A stretch of 64,000 bases of DNA from Neisseriaceae bacterium TC5R-5 (GCA_020830965.2 JACCFC020000001.1:127500-191499), one strand, 5' to 3'. Shown: positions 25,507 to 34,971, numbered from the stretch's first letter. Made by a program: numbers and translations. The notes: generated from the sequence alone by a model not told the origin.

Positions 25507-26511
25507 ATGGCTAATGGTAATTACATTAAGAATAAAACCATTCTGGTTACTGGTGGTACTGGCTCTTTTGGGCAGGCATTTGTGGCTAAGTTATTAAATG
25601 AATATGCTCCACGTGAATTGATTATATTTAGCCGTGATGAATTCAAGCAATCCGAGATGGCGAAACGTTGGCCTTCTGATAAGTATCCGATACGTTATTT
25701 TTTAGGGGATATCCGTGATAGTGAGAGATTGCGACGTGCTTTTATTGGTGTGGATGTGGTGGTACATGCGGCTGCTTTAAAACAGGTACCTGCTTTAGAA
25801 AATAATCCAATGGAGGCTGTCAAAACCAATATCATGGGAGCGCAGAATATTCTTGAGGCTGCACTGGAAAGAGGCGTAAAGCGCGTGGTTGGTATTTCGA
25901 CTGATAAAGCAGTGAGTCCGACCAATTTATATGGTGCAACTAAATTGGCTATGGAGAAATTACTGATTGCAGCTAATAATTATTCTCGTTATCGAGATAT
26001 CAAGTTTAGCGTGGTTCGGTATGGAAATGTTTTAGGGAGTCGTGGTAGTGTGATTCCATTCTGGTGCGAGTTATACAAAAATAAAAACTTTGAATTACCA
26101 TTGACGGATGAGCGGATGACCCGTTTTTTGATTGATCTGTCACAAGGTGTTGATCTGGTGGTTAAGGCAATTGAAGAAGCGGGAGCCGGTGAGATTTTTA
26201 TTCCTAAAATACCTAGCGCTACAATGCTGGATTTAATTAAGGCTTTCCCAGGTAAAGTATCTTATAAGGTGACGGGTATTCGCCCCGGTGAGAAGTTGCA
26301 TGAAGCTTTAATTAGTGAGGATGAAGGGCGGCATACTTGGGATATGGGGAGCCATTATGTTGTGGTGCCAGAATTTGACTTAAATAATGATGCTAGAAGT
26401 GCGATAAAACATGGTGAAAAAATGGTGGCAGGCTTTTCTTATACAAGTGAGAATAATCATTCTTGGTTGAGTCAGGATGAATTACAGAAAATTATTTACA
26501 GTTATCTATAA
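25507..26511 (+). CDS. pseB: UDP-GlcNAc 4,6-dehydratase (PseB/FlaA1-like)
   Basis: This 334-residue SDR of the PseB/CapD group begins with KTILVTGGTGSFGQAF and contains FSRDEFKQSEM, GDIRDSERL, HAAALKQVPALE, GISTDKAVSPTNLYGATKL (active site) and RYGNVLGSRGSVIP. This matches soluble inverting 4,6-dehydratases that start pseudaminic acid synthesis from UDP-GlcNAc. The next Pse steps (PseC aminotransferase, PseG, PseF) are not in the window. It supports an amino-sugar product for the NeuB-type enzyme, though another 4-keto-6-deoxy product is possible. Confidence 0.88.
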   Translation: MANGNYIKNKTILVTGGTGSFGQAFVAKLLNEYAPRELIIFSRDEFKQSEMAKRWPSDKYPIRYFLGDIRDSERLRRAFIGVDVVVHAAALKQVPALENNPMEAVKTNIMGAQNILEAALERGVKRVVGISTDKAVSPTNLYGATKLAMEKLLIAANNYSRYRDIKFSVVRYGNVLGSRGSVIPFWCELYKNKNFELPLTDERMTRFLIDLSQGVDLVVKAIEEAGAGEIFIPKIPSATMLDLIKAFPGKVSYKVTGIRPGEKLHEALISEDEGRHTWDMGSHYVVVPEFDLNNDARSAIKHGEKMVAGFSYTSENNHSWLSQDELQKIIYSYL

Positions 26512-26561
26512 GTGTATCGGTATTGTTAATCGACAGAATTATCTATGATTGTGAGAAATTT

Positions 26562-27251
26562 ATGATTGCAGGCAATATAAGCTACGCTGGTGAGATGCAG
26601 CATATTCGACCTTATCAGGTTCTGAAAATAGTGGATGATTTTCCTGATGAAATAAAGTTTTTTATGCCACAGGCTCAAGGTGTAGGGTCAGTTAGCACGA
26701 TTGAATCAGTTTTATTGTTAAAATTAATGAGAGTAGTCAATCCTGATTATTTGTTTGAGTTTGGTACTTATAAGGGGCTGACTACCAGACTGTTATTGGA
26801 AAATTTGCCAGTGAAAAATATAGATGCTGAGCGAATTTATACTTTAGATTTGCCTGATATAAATGATGTGCAGTTTCAAGGTGATGATATAAATGTTGCA
26901 ATTGAATCAATTGCTTCTCATCGAAAGTATTTGAATTGTGCTAATAAACATTTGGTAAAACAGATTTTGCAAAATTCAATGACACTTGATATAGAACCTT
27001 ATGAAAATAAGTTTCAATTTATTTTTATTGATGGTAATCATGAGGTGAGTTATGTCACAAAAGATACGGAGAATGCTTTGGCCATGCTTTCCGGTCAAGC
27101 TGCTTGTATTGTTTGGCATGATTATGGCAATGCGCAATTTCCTGAATTGACAGAGTATTTGAATGATTTGTCAAAAAAAATACAACTGTATCATATTGAA
27201 GATACGATGCTGGTTTTCTATTTGCAGGGTCATGACGTTTCATCGCGATGA
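26562..27251 (+). CDS. Class I SAM-dependent methyltransferase (Methyltransf_24-like)
   Basis: This is a 229-residue protein if it starts at the ATG at 26562, which has a GAGAAA leader; a TTG at 26523 would add 13 residues. Motif I is seen as YLFEFGTYKGLTTRLLL near residue 65, followed by IYTLDLPD and FQFIFIDGNHEVSYV, then IVWHDYGN, as in CmcI/TylF-type O-methyltransferases. The gene is much richer in A+T than its neighbours, which suggests separate acquisition. The acceptor is unknown, presumably a sugar of this island. Confidence 0.7.
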   Translation: MIAGNISYAGEMQHIRPYQVLKIVDDFPDEIKFFMPQAQGVGSVSTIESVLLLKLMRVVNPDYLFEFGTYKGLTTRLLLENLPVKNIDAERIYTLDLPDINDVQFQGDDINVAIESIASHRKYLNCANKHLVKQILQNSMTLDIEPYENKFQFIFIDGNHEVSYVTKDTENALAMLSGQAACIVWHDYGNAQFPELTEYLNDLSKKIQLYHIEDTMLVFYLQGHDVSSR

Positions 27252-27326
27252 GATTTGTTAATTAAATAAATTTATAAATTTTTCAATCAATGGGTGGCAG
27301 GTGCCATCTCTCGTGCAAGGTTGATC

Positions 27327-30300
27327 ATGCGTACTCTGTTTGCCAAACGACCTAATCCTTATTACATCCTGACCCCTCCTTATCGTAGGAATTCAGCTGG
27401 GGTCAGGGTATTGCATATGCTGTGTGATGCGCTGATTCGTTCGGGTCAGGAAGCTTATATTACTTCTGATATTGTGGCTCCCGGTTTGATCACTCCACGT
27501 CTGAACGATGAGATTCGTCATGTACACCATATGGCCGAGGTGGAGCCTATTATTGTCTACCCGGAGGTGGTTACCGGTAATCCGTTAAAAGGCAGGGTGG
27601 TGGTGCGTTATTTGCTTAATCAGCGTGGTCATCTGGCTGGGGGTGATTATGGTGCGGAGGATATTTTCTTCGCTTATTCATCGGCTTTCTTAGAGCCGGG
27701 GATGAATAAGGATCATCTGCTGTTTTTGCCTGCAATTGATTTATCGATTTTTCGTCCGCCTGCTGATTCGGCCAAACGTATTCCTGGCAAAGTGTGTTAT
27801 TACCAGGGACGAGAGGGGGGGCAAAGAATGGACCCGGCCCGGTTCCCGGCTGATGCTATCGAAATCACTTTGGATTTCCCGGTATCTTGGGAAGATTTGG
27901 CGGATATTTTTCAGCAATGTGAATATCTTTACTGTGCAGAAGCATCCGGTTTGATTGTTGAAGCAACCTTGTGTGGTTGTGTCGGTATTGTGGTAACGGG
28001 CCCATGGATACCTTCTCGCGTTCGTCCGGATCAAAGCAATGCTTATGTTGCCTGGGGAGATGCCCCCGCTGAGCTTGAGCGCGCGCGCGCGAGTGGTCAT
28101 TTATTGCGACAGCGATTAGAAGCAGATGCGGTGACTTTTTGGTCGCAATTGGACCGCTTTATAGAGTTTACCCAGCAAACCGCCAATACCGAGTGGGAAT
28201 TTACGCGCCAGCGGCTGGCCGTCAGCAAGCCGAAGGTGGGGGTGTTGACTAGGGATACTTTGGATGCGGCTTGTTTCCGACTGCGTCTGGGGGATGTGCT
28301 GGATATGATGAGCCCGGCGCTGGATGCTTATTTCTACCATCATTCCGCGGCGTATATGCTGGAAGGGCGTTATCCGTTTGAGTCAGATGCCGATTTTATC
28401 GCCAGCATGGATTTGTTCGTCGTGCAGCGCTTATTCCCCTGGCCGAAGTACCGAAAGCTGCTAGAGATGATTATTGCGAGTGGCAAGCCGATTGTTTATG
28501 AGATGGATGATTGGTTGCCTGGTATGCCTGAAAGCCATGCGATGTATGAGGAATGTCAGACTTCGCTATCGGAAATTGAATGGTTGTTGCCGCATTGTTC
28601 TTTGGTGACGGTGACAACAGAAATTTTAGCGCAGCAGGTACGGCGTTTTAATGACAAGGTGGTGGTGTTTCCGAATTGTCTGGCCCAAGCGCGCTTTGTT
28701 GAACCTTTGCCACGTGCGGCCAAAATCACCATCGGTTTTGCCGGAACCAGTACTCATGATAAGGATTTGGCAGCGGTGGCATCTGCTTTGTCTCGCATTT
28801 ATCAGGAGTACGCCGGTCGAGTGCAGTTCGTATTTTGGGGAGGCGTCCCTACGACACTGGTCGGCCTGAAAGATGTGCGCCAGGTGTCAAAAGTGGCCAC
28901 TTATAAAGACTATTTGCAAGATCTGGCTGAGCTACGTATCGATATCGGGATTGCACCTTTGGTGGTTAGTGAGTTTAACAGCGCAAAGTCTGACCTGAAG
29001 TGGCTGGAGTATTCGGTGGTCGGAGCGGCAGTGATTACCTCTGATGTGCCCGCTTATGCCTGGTTGAAAGACAGCGGTATGGCGACGGTAGTTGAGAATA
29101 CTGAGGATGCTTGGTTTAGTGCCTTATCCGATCTGATTGAGCGACCAGAGTTGCGTACCAGACAGCAACGGGCTGCACGGCAATATATTGGCGAGCACAG
29201 AGTGCTTGATAAGGTCGCGGCGGATTTACTTAAACACTGGTGTCAGTTGCTGCCACCACGCTGGCAGGGGCTGGCCTTGCCTGAGTTAGGTCAAGTCAAT
29301 ACCGCTGTGCAATCCGAATTTGAAATGATGGCCTTGGTGGCCTATCGCAACTGGCTGCAAAATCATCATTTCCGTGAGATTCATGCGCAGCAACTGGCAG
29401 AAAGAATGATGCGGGTATGGCAGCAGCGGCCAACATTTAATTTGATTTGCCTAGTACCACAAGCGCAGTTGCAACGTTTATCGGAAAGCTTTGCCGCGAT
29501 GGAGAAGCAGCTGTATAAGCACTGGCGTTTAATCATCCTGGCGGATACGCCATCTCCCGACCCGTTGTTTGAAAGTAGTGAGCAGTTGGGCTGGTTGCAG
29601 TTGGATGATTTGACTGATTATGAAGCCATGGTGACGGTGCTCAATGGCGTACTGGCCGATGTCCCGGCCGATTGGACGATGCTGTTACCCGCCGGTTTCC
29701 GTTTACAGCCGCAGGCTTTGGTACGTTTTGGCGAGGCCATTCATGCTCATCCGGAGTGGGCGGCAATCTATTGCGATAGCGATGTGGTTTCGCCGATGGG
29801 GGAGCATTTTAAGCCGGCTTTCCGCCCCGATTTCTCGCCGGATTATCTGCGTTCTATGGATTATATCGGCGAGGCAGTCGCCATTTCGACTACGGCTTTG
29901 TCGAATATCGGGGGCTTTCAGGTGTTTCCTGATGCCTATTGCTACGATGCCTTATTACGGGTGCTGGAACAGCAGGGGACGGCGGCGATTGGGCATATTG
30001 ACGATATGCTGCTATCGGTCCCGTGGAAAGACCCGGCCTTGCATCAGTTAAAATCGGCCTCGTGTCTGGTGGCGCTGGAAAACCATGCCAGCCGCTGCGG
30101 TTTGCCGGTAGGGGTAGGGCAGGGGCTGCTGCCGGGAACCTTCCATTACGATTACCAACTGCTATCAGCAGATTTGGTCTCTATCATCATCCCAACCCGT
30201 GACAAATTGGAGTATCTGCAACCTTGCCTGGAAAGCTTGTTTGAACGTACTGGCTATCAGAATTTTGAGGTGTTGATTGTGGATAACCGCTCCGAGCAGC

Positions 30301-32063
30301 CGGAGACGATTGAGTATTACCAGGCACTGACTGAGCGCTACCCGGAACGGGTGCGGGTGCTGAGTTACGATGCGCCGTTCAATTTCTCGGCGCAGTGTAA
30401 TTTGGGCGCCAGCCAGGCGCTCGGTGAGTATATTTTATTGCTGAATAATGATACCGAGGCGGGTTTGGCCAGTTGGTTGGAACGTTTGCTGGCTACGGCA
30501 CAGCAGCCGGGCGTCGGGGCAGTGGGCGCGCGCCTGATTTACCCGGAAGTGGGACAGATTCAGCATGCCGGTATTGTGTTGGGCTTGCCGGGCGGCATGC
30601 ATTCGGTGGCAGACCATGTGTTTGAACCGCAGGATTTGATGGCACCGGGCTATTTGAATCGGGCGTTGACCATGCAGAACTACTCGGCGGTAACCGGCGC
30701 CTGCCTGATGGTGCAAAAGCAGATTTATGATGCCTTGGGTGGCATGGATGAAGAGCAGTTCAAGGTATGCTTTAACGATGTTGATCTCTGCCTGCGGATA
30801 CAAGCGGCAGGTTTACGTAATGTCTACAACCCCTTTGTGGTGTTGTATCACCATCATGCCAAGAGTATTGGTCGGATGACGACCGATCCACGAGTGGCGC
30901 TGGAAGCCGCGGTGCGTGAGCGCGGTGAGATGGAGGCGATGCTGCGGCGCTGGTTACCAACCTTGGCGCATGATCCGGCTTTTAATCGCCACCTGTCCTT
31001 GCGCGGACGGCGTATGGAGTTGGAACCTTTGCGTAAAGTGTCGTGGGACCCGGCGATACCGGGCTATAAACGAGTGCTGGGCATGCCGGTGCCGGGTGGT
31101 AGCGGGGAGTATCGCTTAAGCCTGCCGCTCTCGGTGTTGCAGGAACAGGGCAAGCTCGATGGCGAGATTCATCAGCCGGGCGCCGGCGCTTTGTCGCTGG
31201 TGGAACTGGCGCGGCATGCCCCCGATACTTTGCTGCTGCATACCGGTATTAATGACGCTATTTATGATGCGCTGTCGCAGTATCGACAGTTTTTGCCAGC
31301 GATGCGTGTGGTGTTCGGAATTGATGATCTGGTGGGGGGTACACCGGAGAAGAGTAATTTATATGATCACTGGAAGCGTTTTTACCCGGATGCCAAGCAA
31401 CGCTTACGCAAGGTATTGAAATTATGCGATGCGCTGGTGGTGTCCACTCAGCCCTTGGCCGATTTTACGGCCAGCATGATAGACAATGTGGTGGTGGTGC
31501 CTAATCGCTTGCGTAAAACCGTATGGGGCGATTTACGCCCGCTACGGCGCGCAGGGCCCAAGCCGCGTGTTGGTTGGGTGGGGGCATCGCAGCATCGTGG
31601 CGATCTGGAGTTGTTACTGGAAGTGATCAAGCAGACCGCCGATGAAGTGGAATGGGTGTTTATGGGCATGTGCCTGCCGCAGTTCCGTCCTTATGTCGCC
31701 GAAGTACATCGCTCAGTACCATTTGCCGAGTACCCTGCAGCGATGGCGAGTTTGAATTTGGATTTGGCGGTGGCGCCGTTGGAGCTGAGCGCATTTAATG
31801 AGGCGAAAAGTAATTTACGCTTACTGGAATATGGTGCTTTAGGCTGGCCGGTGGTGTGCACCGATATCTATCCCTATCAAACTAATGCAGCGCCAGTGTG
31901 TCGGGTGCCCAACCAAGTGCAACCATGGGTAGAGGCTATTCGTGCCCGTGTTCATGATCTGGGCGCTGCCGAACGGGAAGGTAATACTTTACGTGCCTGG
32001 GTGCGACGTGATTACTGGTTGGAAGAGCATCACGATGACTGGTTTCAAGTGTTGCATGGCTAG
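27327..32063 (+). CDS. Giant multi-module glycosyltransferase
   Basis: This roughly 1,578-residue cytoplasmic protein joins several glycosyltransferase modules: a GT-B-like domain (about 1-290), a GT4-like domain (300-650, EMDDWLPGMPES and IGFAGTSTHDKD), a GT-A-like domain with YCDSDVVSP (700-930), and a clear GT2 domain (948-1200, VSIIIPTRDKLEYLQPCLES, LLNNDTEA, FNDVDLCLRIQ). A final GT4-like domain follows (1245-1578, GWVGASQHRGDLELLLE, SNLRLLEYGALGWPVVCTD). It could build an oligosaccharide stepwise. The start at 27327 has an AAGG leader. No membrane segment is obvious. Exact linkages and acceptor, possibly flagellin or a lipid carrier, are unknown. It is the last gene of the island. Confidence 0.85.
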   Translation: MRTLFAKRPNPYYILTPPYRRNSAGVRVLHMLCDALIRSGQEAYITSDIVAPGLITPRLNDEIRHVHHMAEVEPIIVYPEVVTGNPLKGRVVVRYLLNQRGHLAGGDYGAEDIFFAYSSAFLEPGMNKDHLLFLPAIDLSIFRPPADSAKRIPGKVCYYQGREGGQRMDPARFPADAIEITLDFPVSWEDLADIFQQCEYLYCAEASGLIVEATLCGCVGIVVTGPWIPSRVRPDQSNAYVAWGDAPAELERARASGHLLRQRLEADAVTFWSQLDRFIEFTQQTANTEWEFTRQRLAVSKPKVGVLTRDTLDAACFRLRLGDVLDMMSPALDAYFYHHSAAYMLEGRYPFESDADFIASMDLFVVQRLFPWPKYRKLLEMIIASGKPIVYEMDDWLPGMPESHAMYEECQTSLSEIEWLLPHCSLVTVTTEILAQQVRRFNDKVVVFPNCLAQARFVEPLPRAAKITIGFAGTSTHDKDLAAVASALSRIYQEYAGRVQFVFWGGVPTTLVGLKDVRQVSKVATYKDYLQDLAELRIDIGIAPLVVSEFNSAKSDLKWLEYSVVGAAVITSDVPAYAWLKDSGMATVVENTEDAWFSALSDLIERPELRTRQQRAARQYIGEHRVLDKVAADLLKHWCQLLPPRWQGLALPELGQVNTAVQSEFEMMALVAYRNWLQNHHFREIHAQQLAERMMRVWQQRPTFNLICLVPQAQLQRLSESFAAMEKQLYKHWRLIILADTPSPDPLFESSEQLGWLQLDDLTDYEAMVTVLNGVLADVPADWTMLLPAGFRLQPQALVRFGEAIHAHPEWAAIYCDSDVVSPMGEHFKPAFRPDFSPDYLRSMDYIGEAVAISTTALSNIGGFQVFPDAYCYDALLRVLEQQGTAAIGHIDDMLLSVPWKDPALHQLKSASCLVALENHASRCGLPVGVGQGLLPGTFHYDYQLLSADLVSIIIPTRDKLEYLQPCLESLFERTGYQNFEVLIVDNRSEQPETIEYYQALTERYPERVRVLSYDAPFNFSAQCNLGASQALGEYILLLNNDTEAGLASWLERLLATAQQPGVGAVGARLIYPEVGQIQHAGIVLGLPGGMHSVADHVFEPQDLMAPGYLNRALTMQNYSAVTGACLMVQKQIYDALGGMDEEQFKVCFNDVDLCLRIQAAGLRNVYNPFVVLYHHHAKSIGRMTTDPRVALEAAVRERGEMEAMLRRWLPTLAHDPAFNRHLSLRGRRMELEPLRKVSWDPAIPGYKRVLGMPVPGGSGEYRLSLPLSVLQEQGKLDGEIHQPGAGALSLVELARHAPDTLLLHTGINDAIYDALSQYRQFLPAMRVVFGIDDLVGGTPEKSNLYDHWKRFYPDAKQRLRKVLKLCDALVVSTQPLADFTASMIDNVVVVPNRLRKTVWGDLRPLRRAGPKPRVGWVGASQHRGDLELLLEVIKQTADEVEWVFMGMCLPQFRPYVAEVHRSVPFAEYPAAMASLNLDLAVAPLELSAFNEAKSNLRLLEYGALGWPVVCTDIYPYQTNAAPVCRVPNQVQPWVEAIRARVHDLGAAEREGNTLRAWVRRDYWLEEHHDDWFQVLHG

Positions 32064-32071
32064 CCTTGTGT

Positions 32072-32169
32072 TTAAGAGTCGCTAACAAAACCCCTGATCC
32101 AGGTTGCGCTTCCTTTTGTACTGTCTGCGTTGGCTCAGGGGTCTTCGAGGTCTTGTTAGCGGCTCTAAG
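32072..32169 (+). repeat. Dispersed inverted-end repeat, copy C
   Basis: The left end TTAAGAGTCGCTAACAAAAC is mirrored by GTCTTGTTAGCGGCTCTAAG on the right, giving about 20-base imperfect inverted ends. The interior has CCTGATCCAG, GTTGCGCTTCCTT and TGTACTGTCTGCGTTGGCTC. It begins 8 bases after the giant glycosyltransferase stop and could fold as its terminator. It faces copy D across the hydrolase gene. The remaining bases to 32379 hold only the hydrolase leader. Confidence 0.87.
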
Positions 32170-32379
32170 CCTAAGGTTATCTTTGGGCTTCTCCGAAAAC
32201 CTCCTCAACGTTGATCAAAACTGTTGAGCGATACTCTGGCGCGCACGCGCTGGCAGCTGGATGCAGCGCCGCCTATCTTGTCCGTTTTTGACTGTGTCTT
32301 GTCCCGAAATGCCCTTATAGCAGCAGGCTTAGAGGCTTAGCATGGCTACTGTTTTTTCATTATTCAACAGGAGTCTGCC

Positions 32380-32928
32380 GTGAAAAAGAGCGCTTTATTA
32401 GTGATTGATGTGCAGGAATCGTTTCGGCACAGGCCGTTTTGGAACGAACAGGATTTGTCGCTGTATCAGCAGAAACAGTTGGCCTTGATTGCCGGGGCGC
32501 AGCAGCGTGGTGTACCGGTAGTGAATATTTTGCATCAGGATGGTGATGGCCCGTTTTCTGCTGCCTCGGGGCTGGTGCGACCGCTAGCGTGGTTGACGCA
32601 TCAGCCGGCAGTGACCTTCATCAAGCAGGTACATAGTGCGTTGACTGGGACGGGGCTGCCGGCTTGGTTGACGCGCCACGGCATTGAGCGCTTGATTATT
32701 TCCGGCATCCGCACGGAGCAGTGCTGTGAAACGACTACCCGGGTGGCCGCGGATTCGGGTTATGAAGTGGATTTTGTCAGCGAGGCGACGCTAACGTTTG
32801 CGATGACGCATGCCGCCAGTGGCCGTGTCTACAGCGCGGCGGAGATCCGGCAGCATACCGAGCTGGTACTGGCGGAACGCTTTGCCAGCATTGTGACGGT
32901 GGAGCAGGCTTTAGCCAAACTAGATTAG
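32380..32928 (+). CDS. Isochorismatase-family cysteine hydrolase
   Basis: This 182-residue protein has the nicotinamidase/isochorismatase fold. The catalytic triad is readable as Asp in LLVIDVQESF (residue about 10), Lys in FIKQVHSAL (about 83) and Cys in ISGIRTEQCCETT (about 113). The substrate is unknown; related proteins hydrolyse amides or isochorismate. The start is GTG with a strong AGGAG leader. The gene stands alone between inverted repeat copies C and D and is followed by a strong terminator. Confidence 0.85.
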   Translation: MKKSALLVIDVQESFRHRPFWNEQDLSLYQQKQLALIAGAQQRGVPVVNILHQDGDGPFSAASGLVRPLAWLTHQPAVTFIKQVHSALTGTGLPAWLTRHGIERLIISGIRTEQCCETTTRVAADSGYEVDFVSEATLTFAMTHAASGRVYSAAEIRQHTELVLAERFASIVTVEQALAKLD

Positions 32929-32956
32929 TCATGAATAGTGGTTTATGCTGCTAAGC

Positions 32957-33060
32957 TTTGGAGCCGAGAGCAAAAGCTCGCATAGCCCCTGAGCCAAGGT
33001 GCGCCGACGCAGACAGTACAAAAGGGAGCGCAATGCTGGATTGGGGGGAGCGGCTCTTAG
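32957..33060 (-). repeat. Dispersed inverted-end repeat, copy D
   Basis: Read on the minus strand it begins CTAAGAGCCGCTCC, continues AATCCAGCATTGCGCTCCC and TTTTGTACTGTCTGCGTCGG, then CCTTGGCTCAGG, and ends near GAGCTTTTGCTCTCGGCTCC. Its terminal segment is more diverged than in copies B and C. It is inverted relative to copy C on the other side of the hydrolase gene. Confidence 0.83.
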
Positions 33061-33080
33061 TGTGTGGTTTTTATCGTTTC

Positions 33081-33110
33081 AAGACTGAGGCCATGGCCTC
33101 AGTCTTTTTA
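33081..33110 (+). terminator. Rho-independent terminator
   Basis: A perfect palindrome AAGACTGAGGCC/GGCCTCAGTCTT with a minimal loop is followed by five T. It ends transcription of the hydrolase gene before the EamA exporter gene. Confidence 0.88.
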
Positions 33111-33164
33111 TGTGTGTACGGCTGGTTTGCTGCGCCAGCAGAATGATGGCTAACTTAGGTGAGC

Positions 33165-34076
33165 ATGATGCCCTGGATGGATGTGTTACAAGCATTGGCG
33201 ATTGTGCTGGTGTGGGGGGTGAATTTTGTGGTGATCAAGTGGGGGGTGGCGGATGTGCCACCTCTATTGTTAGGGGCGTTGCGCTTTACCCTGGTTGCAC
33301 TGCCGGCGGTATTGTTTATTCGTCGGCCAGTGCTGCCCTGGCGCTATTTGCTGCTATACGGCATGACCGTGGGGGTAGGGCAGTTTGCCTTGCTGTTTTC
33401 CGCTATCAAATTTGGTATGCCGGCTGGTCTGGCGTCTTTGGTATTGCAGTCGCAAATTTTCTTTACTTTTATCTTTGCCAGGGTGTGGCTGGCAGAACCA
33501 TGGCAGCGCAGTCAGATGCTCGGCTTATGCTTGGCTTCCTGCGGATTGGGGCTGATTGGTTTGAGTCAGGGCAGCAGTATGACGGCCTTGGGTTTTGCTT
33601 TGACCGTGGCGGCCGCCTCCAGTTGGGCGGTGTCGAATGTAGTGGTGCGCCATATTGGCAAGATAGGGTATCAGATACCGCCGTTGGGGCTGGTGGTCTG
33701 GTCCAGCCTGCCATTGCCGATTCCGTTTTTACTATTGTCCTGGGCATTGGAGGGTAGGCAGCAGATTGTGATGGCGCTGACACACTTTACCGGTCAGGCG
33801 CTGTTTGCTGTGTGTTATCTGGCTTTTGCTGCGTCTTTATTTGGTTATGGCTTGTGGAGCCGCTTATTGTCACGCCATCCGGCGGGTAAGGTGGCGACGT
33901 TTTCCTTGTTGGTGCCGGTGGTGGGCTTGTCGGCGGCCAGCTTGTTATTGGGCGAGCGTCTAAGTAGCCAGCAGGCGATGGGTAGTCTGCTGTTGCTGGC
34001 CGGGCTGATGGTTTGTGTGTTCGGGGCGCGTTGGTTTGTCCACATCAAGCAAAGGGTGGTGTCGTCACGTGCGTGA
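33165..34076 (+). CDS. eamA: EamA-type drug/metabolite transporter
   Basis: This inner-membrane protein of about 303 residues has ten predicted helices and two EamA repeats. The sequence closely follows E. coli EamA (cysteine/O-acetylserine exporter): VWGVNFVVIKWGV near the start, FGMPAGLASLVLQSQ in helix 4, and LSLLVPVVGLSAASLLLGERL-like near the end. Candidate starts are GTG 33159, ATG 33165 and ATG 33168 behind an AGGTGAG leader. Its end overlaps the regulator gene by 8 bases. The substrate is inferred from similarity only. Confidence 0.82.
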   Translation: MMPWMDVLQALAIVLVWGVNFVVIKWGVADVPPLLLGALRFTLVALPAVLFIRRPVLPWRYLLLYGMTVGVGQFALLFSAIKFGMPAGLASLVLQSQIFFTFIFARVWLAEPWQRSQMLGLCLASCGLGLIGLSQGSSMTALGFALTVAAASSWAVSNVVVRHIGKIGYQIPPLGLVVWSSLPLPIPFLLLSWALEGRQQIVMALTHFTGQALFAVCYLAFAASLFGYGLWSRLLSRHPAGKVATFSLLVPVVGLSAASLLLGERLSSQQAMGSLLLLAGLMVCVFGARWFVHIKQRVVSSRA

Positions 34077-34971
34077 AGTGTTTTTTGTGTTGCCACCGAA
34101 TTTATTGCTGGTGGATATGGCCGGGCCGGCTGATGCTTTACGTTTGGCATGTCGCTTTGGTGCAGATTTGCGGGTGCATTATGTTGGCCCTGCTGCGTCT
34201 ATTGCGACATCTGCCGGCTTAGCCTTGGCGGATATTGCTGCTCTGCCAGCGTGTTTGCCCGATCAGGCCTGGATTATTGTGCCAGGCACGGTGACTGTCA
34301 GCAGCGATGCCGCGTCGGCGGCGACACAGGAAATGATTAACTGGCTGGCGCGGCAGGTGGATGTGAGCAGGCATCAGTTGGCGACGATTTGCTCGGGAGC
34401 CTTGCTGGCTGCCAAGGCCGGTTTGCTGACTGCGCGGCAGTGTACGACGCATCAGAGTCTGCTGGAGGAGTTGGCGGTATTGGTGCCCAGTGCGCAGGTG
34501 CTGTCGAATCGGGTGTTTGTGCAGGATGGCAATGTATGCACGAGTGCCGGTGTGACGGCAGGGCTGGATATGGTGTTGCATTTACTGGCCCAGTTTGCCG
34601 GGCCACAGTTGGCGACGCGGGTCGCGCAGCATATGGTGGTGTATTTTCGTCGTTCACCGCAAGATCCGGAGCTGTCGCCCTGGCTGGCACATCGTAATCA
34701 TCTGCATAGAGTGGTACATCAGGTTCAGGATATTCTGATTGCTGATCCGGCGCGTGGCTGGTCGGTTGAGGCGCTGGCCGCGCAAGTGCATGTCAGCGCT
34801 CGTCATCTATCACGTTTGTTTCGCCTGCACACCGGCTTGTCGGTACATGATTATCATCACAGCTTGCGCTGCGCACTGGCTGAGCAATGGCAGCGTAGTG
34901 GGCTATCCAAGGAAAAAGCGGCGCTGGCGGCGGGGTTTTCCTCAGCGCGACAATTAAAAGGTAAGGTATGA
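34069..34971 (+). CDS. GlxA-type AraC-family transcriptional regulator
   Basis: This 300-residue protein joins an N-terminal DJ-1/PfpI (class I amidotransferase-like) domain (VFFVLPPNLLLVDMAGPADAL; ATICSGALLAAKAGLLTAR with the nucleophile-elbow Cys) to a C-terminal AraC helix-turn-helix pair (about 220-300, WSVEALAAQVHVSARHLSRLF). Such proteins sense a small molecule and activate nearby transport genes. It starts at GTG 34069 inside the end of eamA and overlaps the next exporter gene by 4 bases, so it is probably their own regulator. The second HTH ends rather abruptly (RQLKGKV). Confidence 0.85.
   Translation: MREVFFVLPPNLLLVDMAGPADALRLACRFGADLRVHYVGPAASIATSAGLALADIAALPACLPDQAWIIVPGTVTVSSDAASAATQEMINWLARQVDVSRHQLATICSGALLAAKAGLLTARQCTTHQSLLEELAVLVPSAQVLSNRVFVQDGNVCTSAGVTAGLDMVLHLLAQFAGPQLATRVAQHMVVYFRRSPQDPELSPWLAHRNHLHRVVHQVQDILIADPARGWSVEALAAQVHVSARHLSRLFRLHTGLSVHDYHHSLRCALAEQWQRSGLSKEKAALAAGFSSARQLKGKV

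Noticed and set aside
33110-33757. A 215-residue frame overlapping the first EamA gene.
   Set aside because: It is a shifted frame of a clear transporter gene with matching helices; its glycine- and cysteine-rich composition is typical of a shadow.
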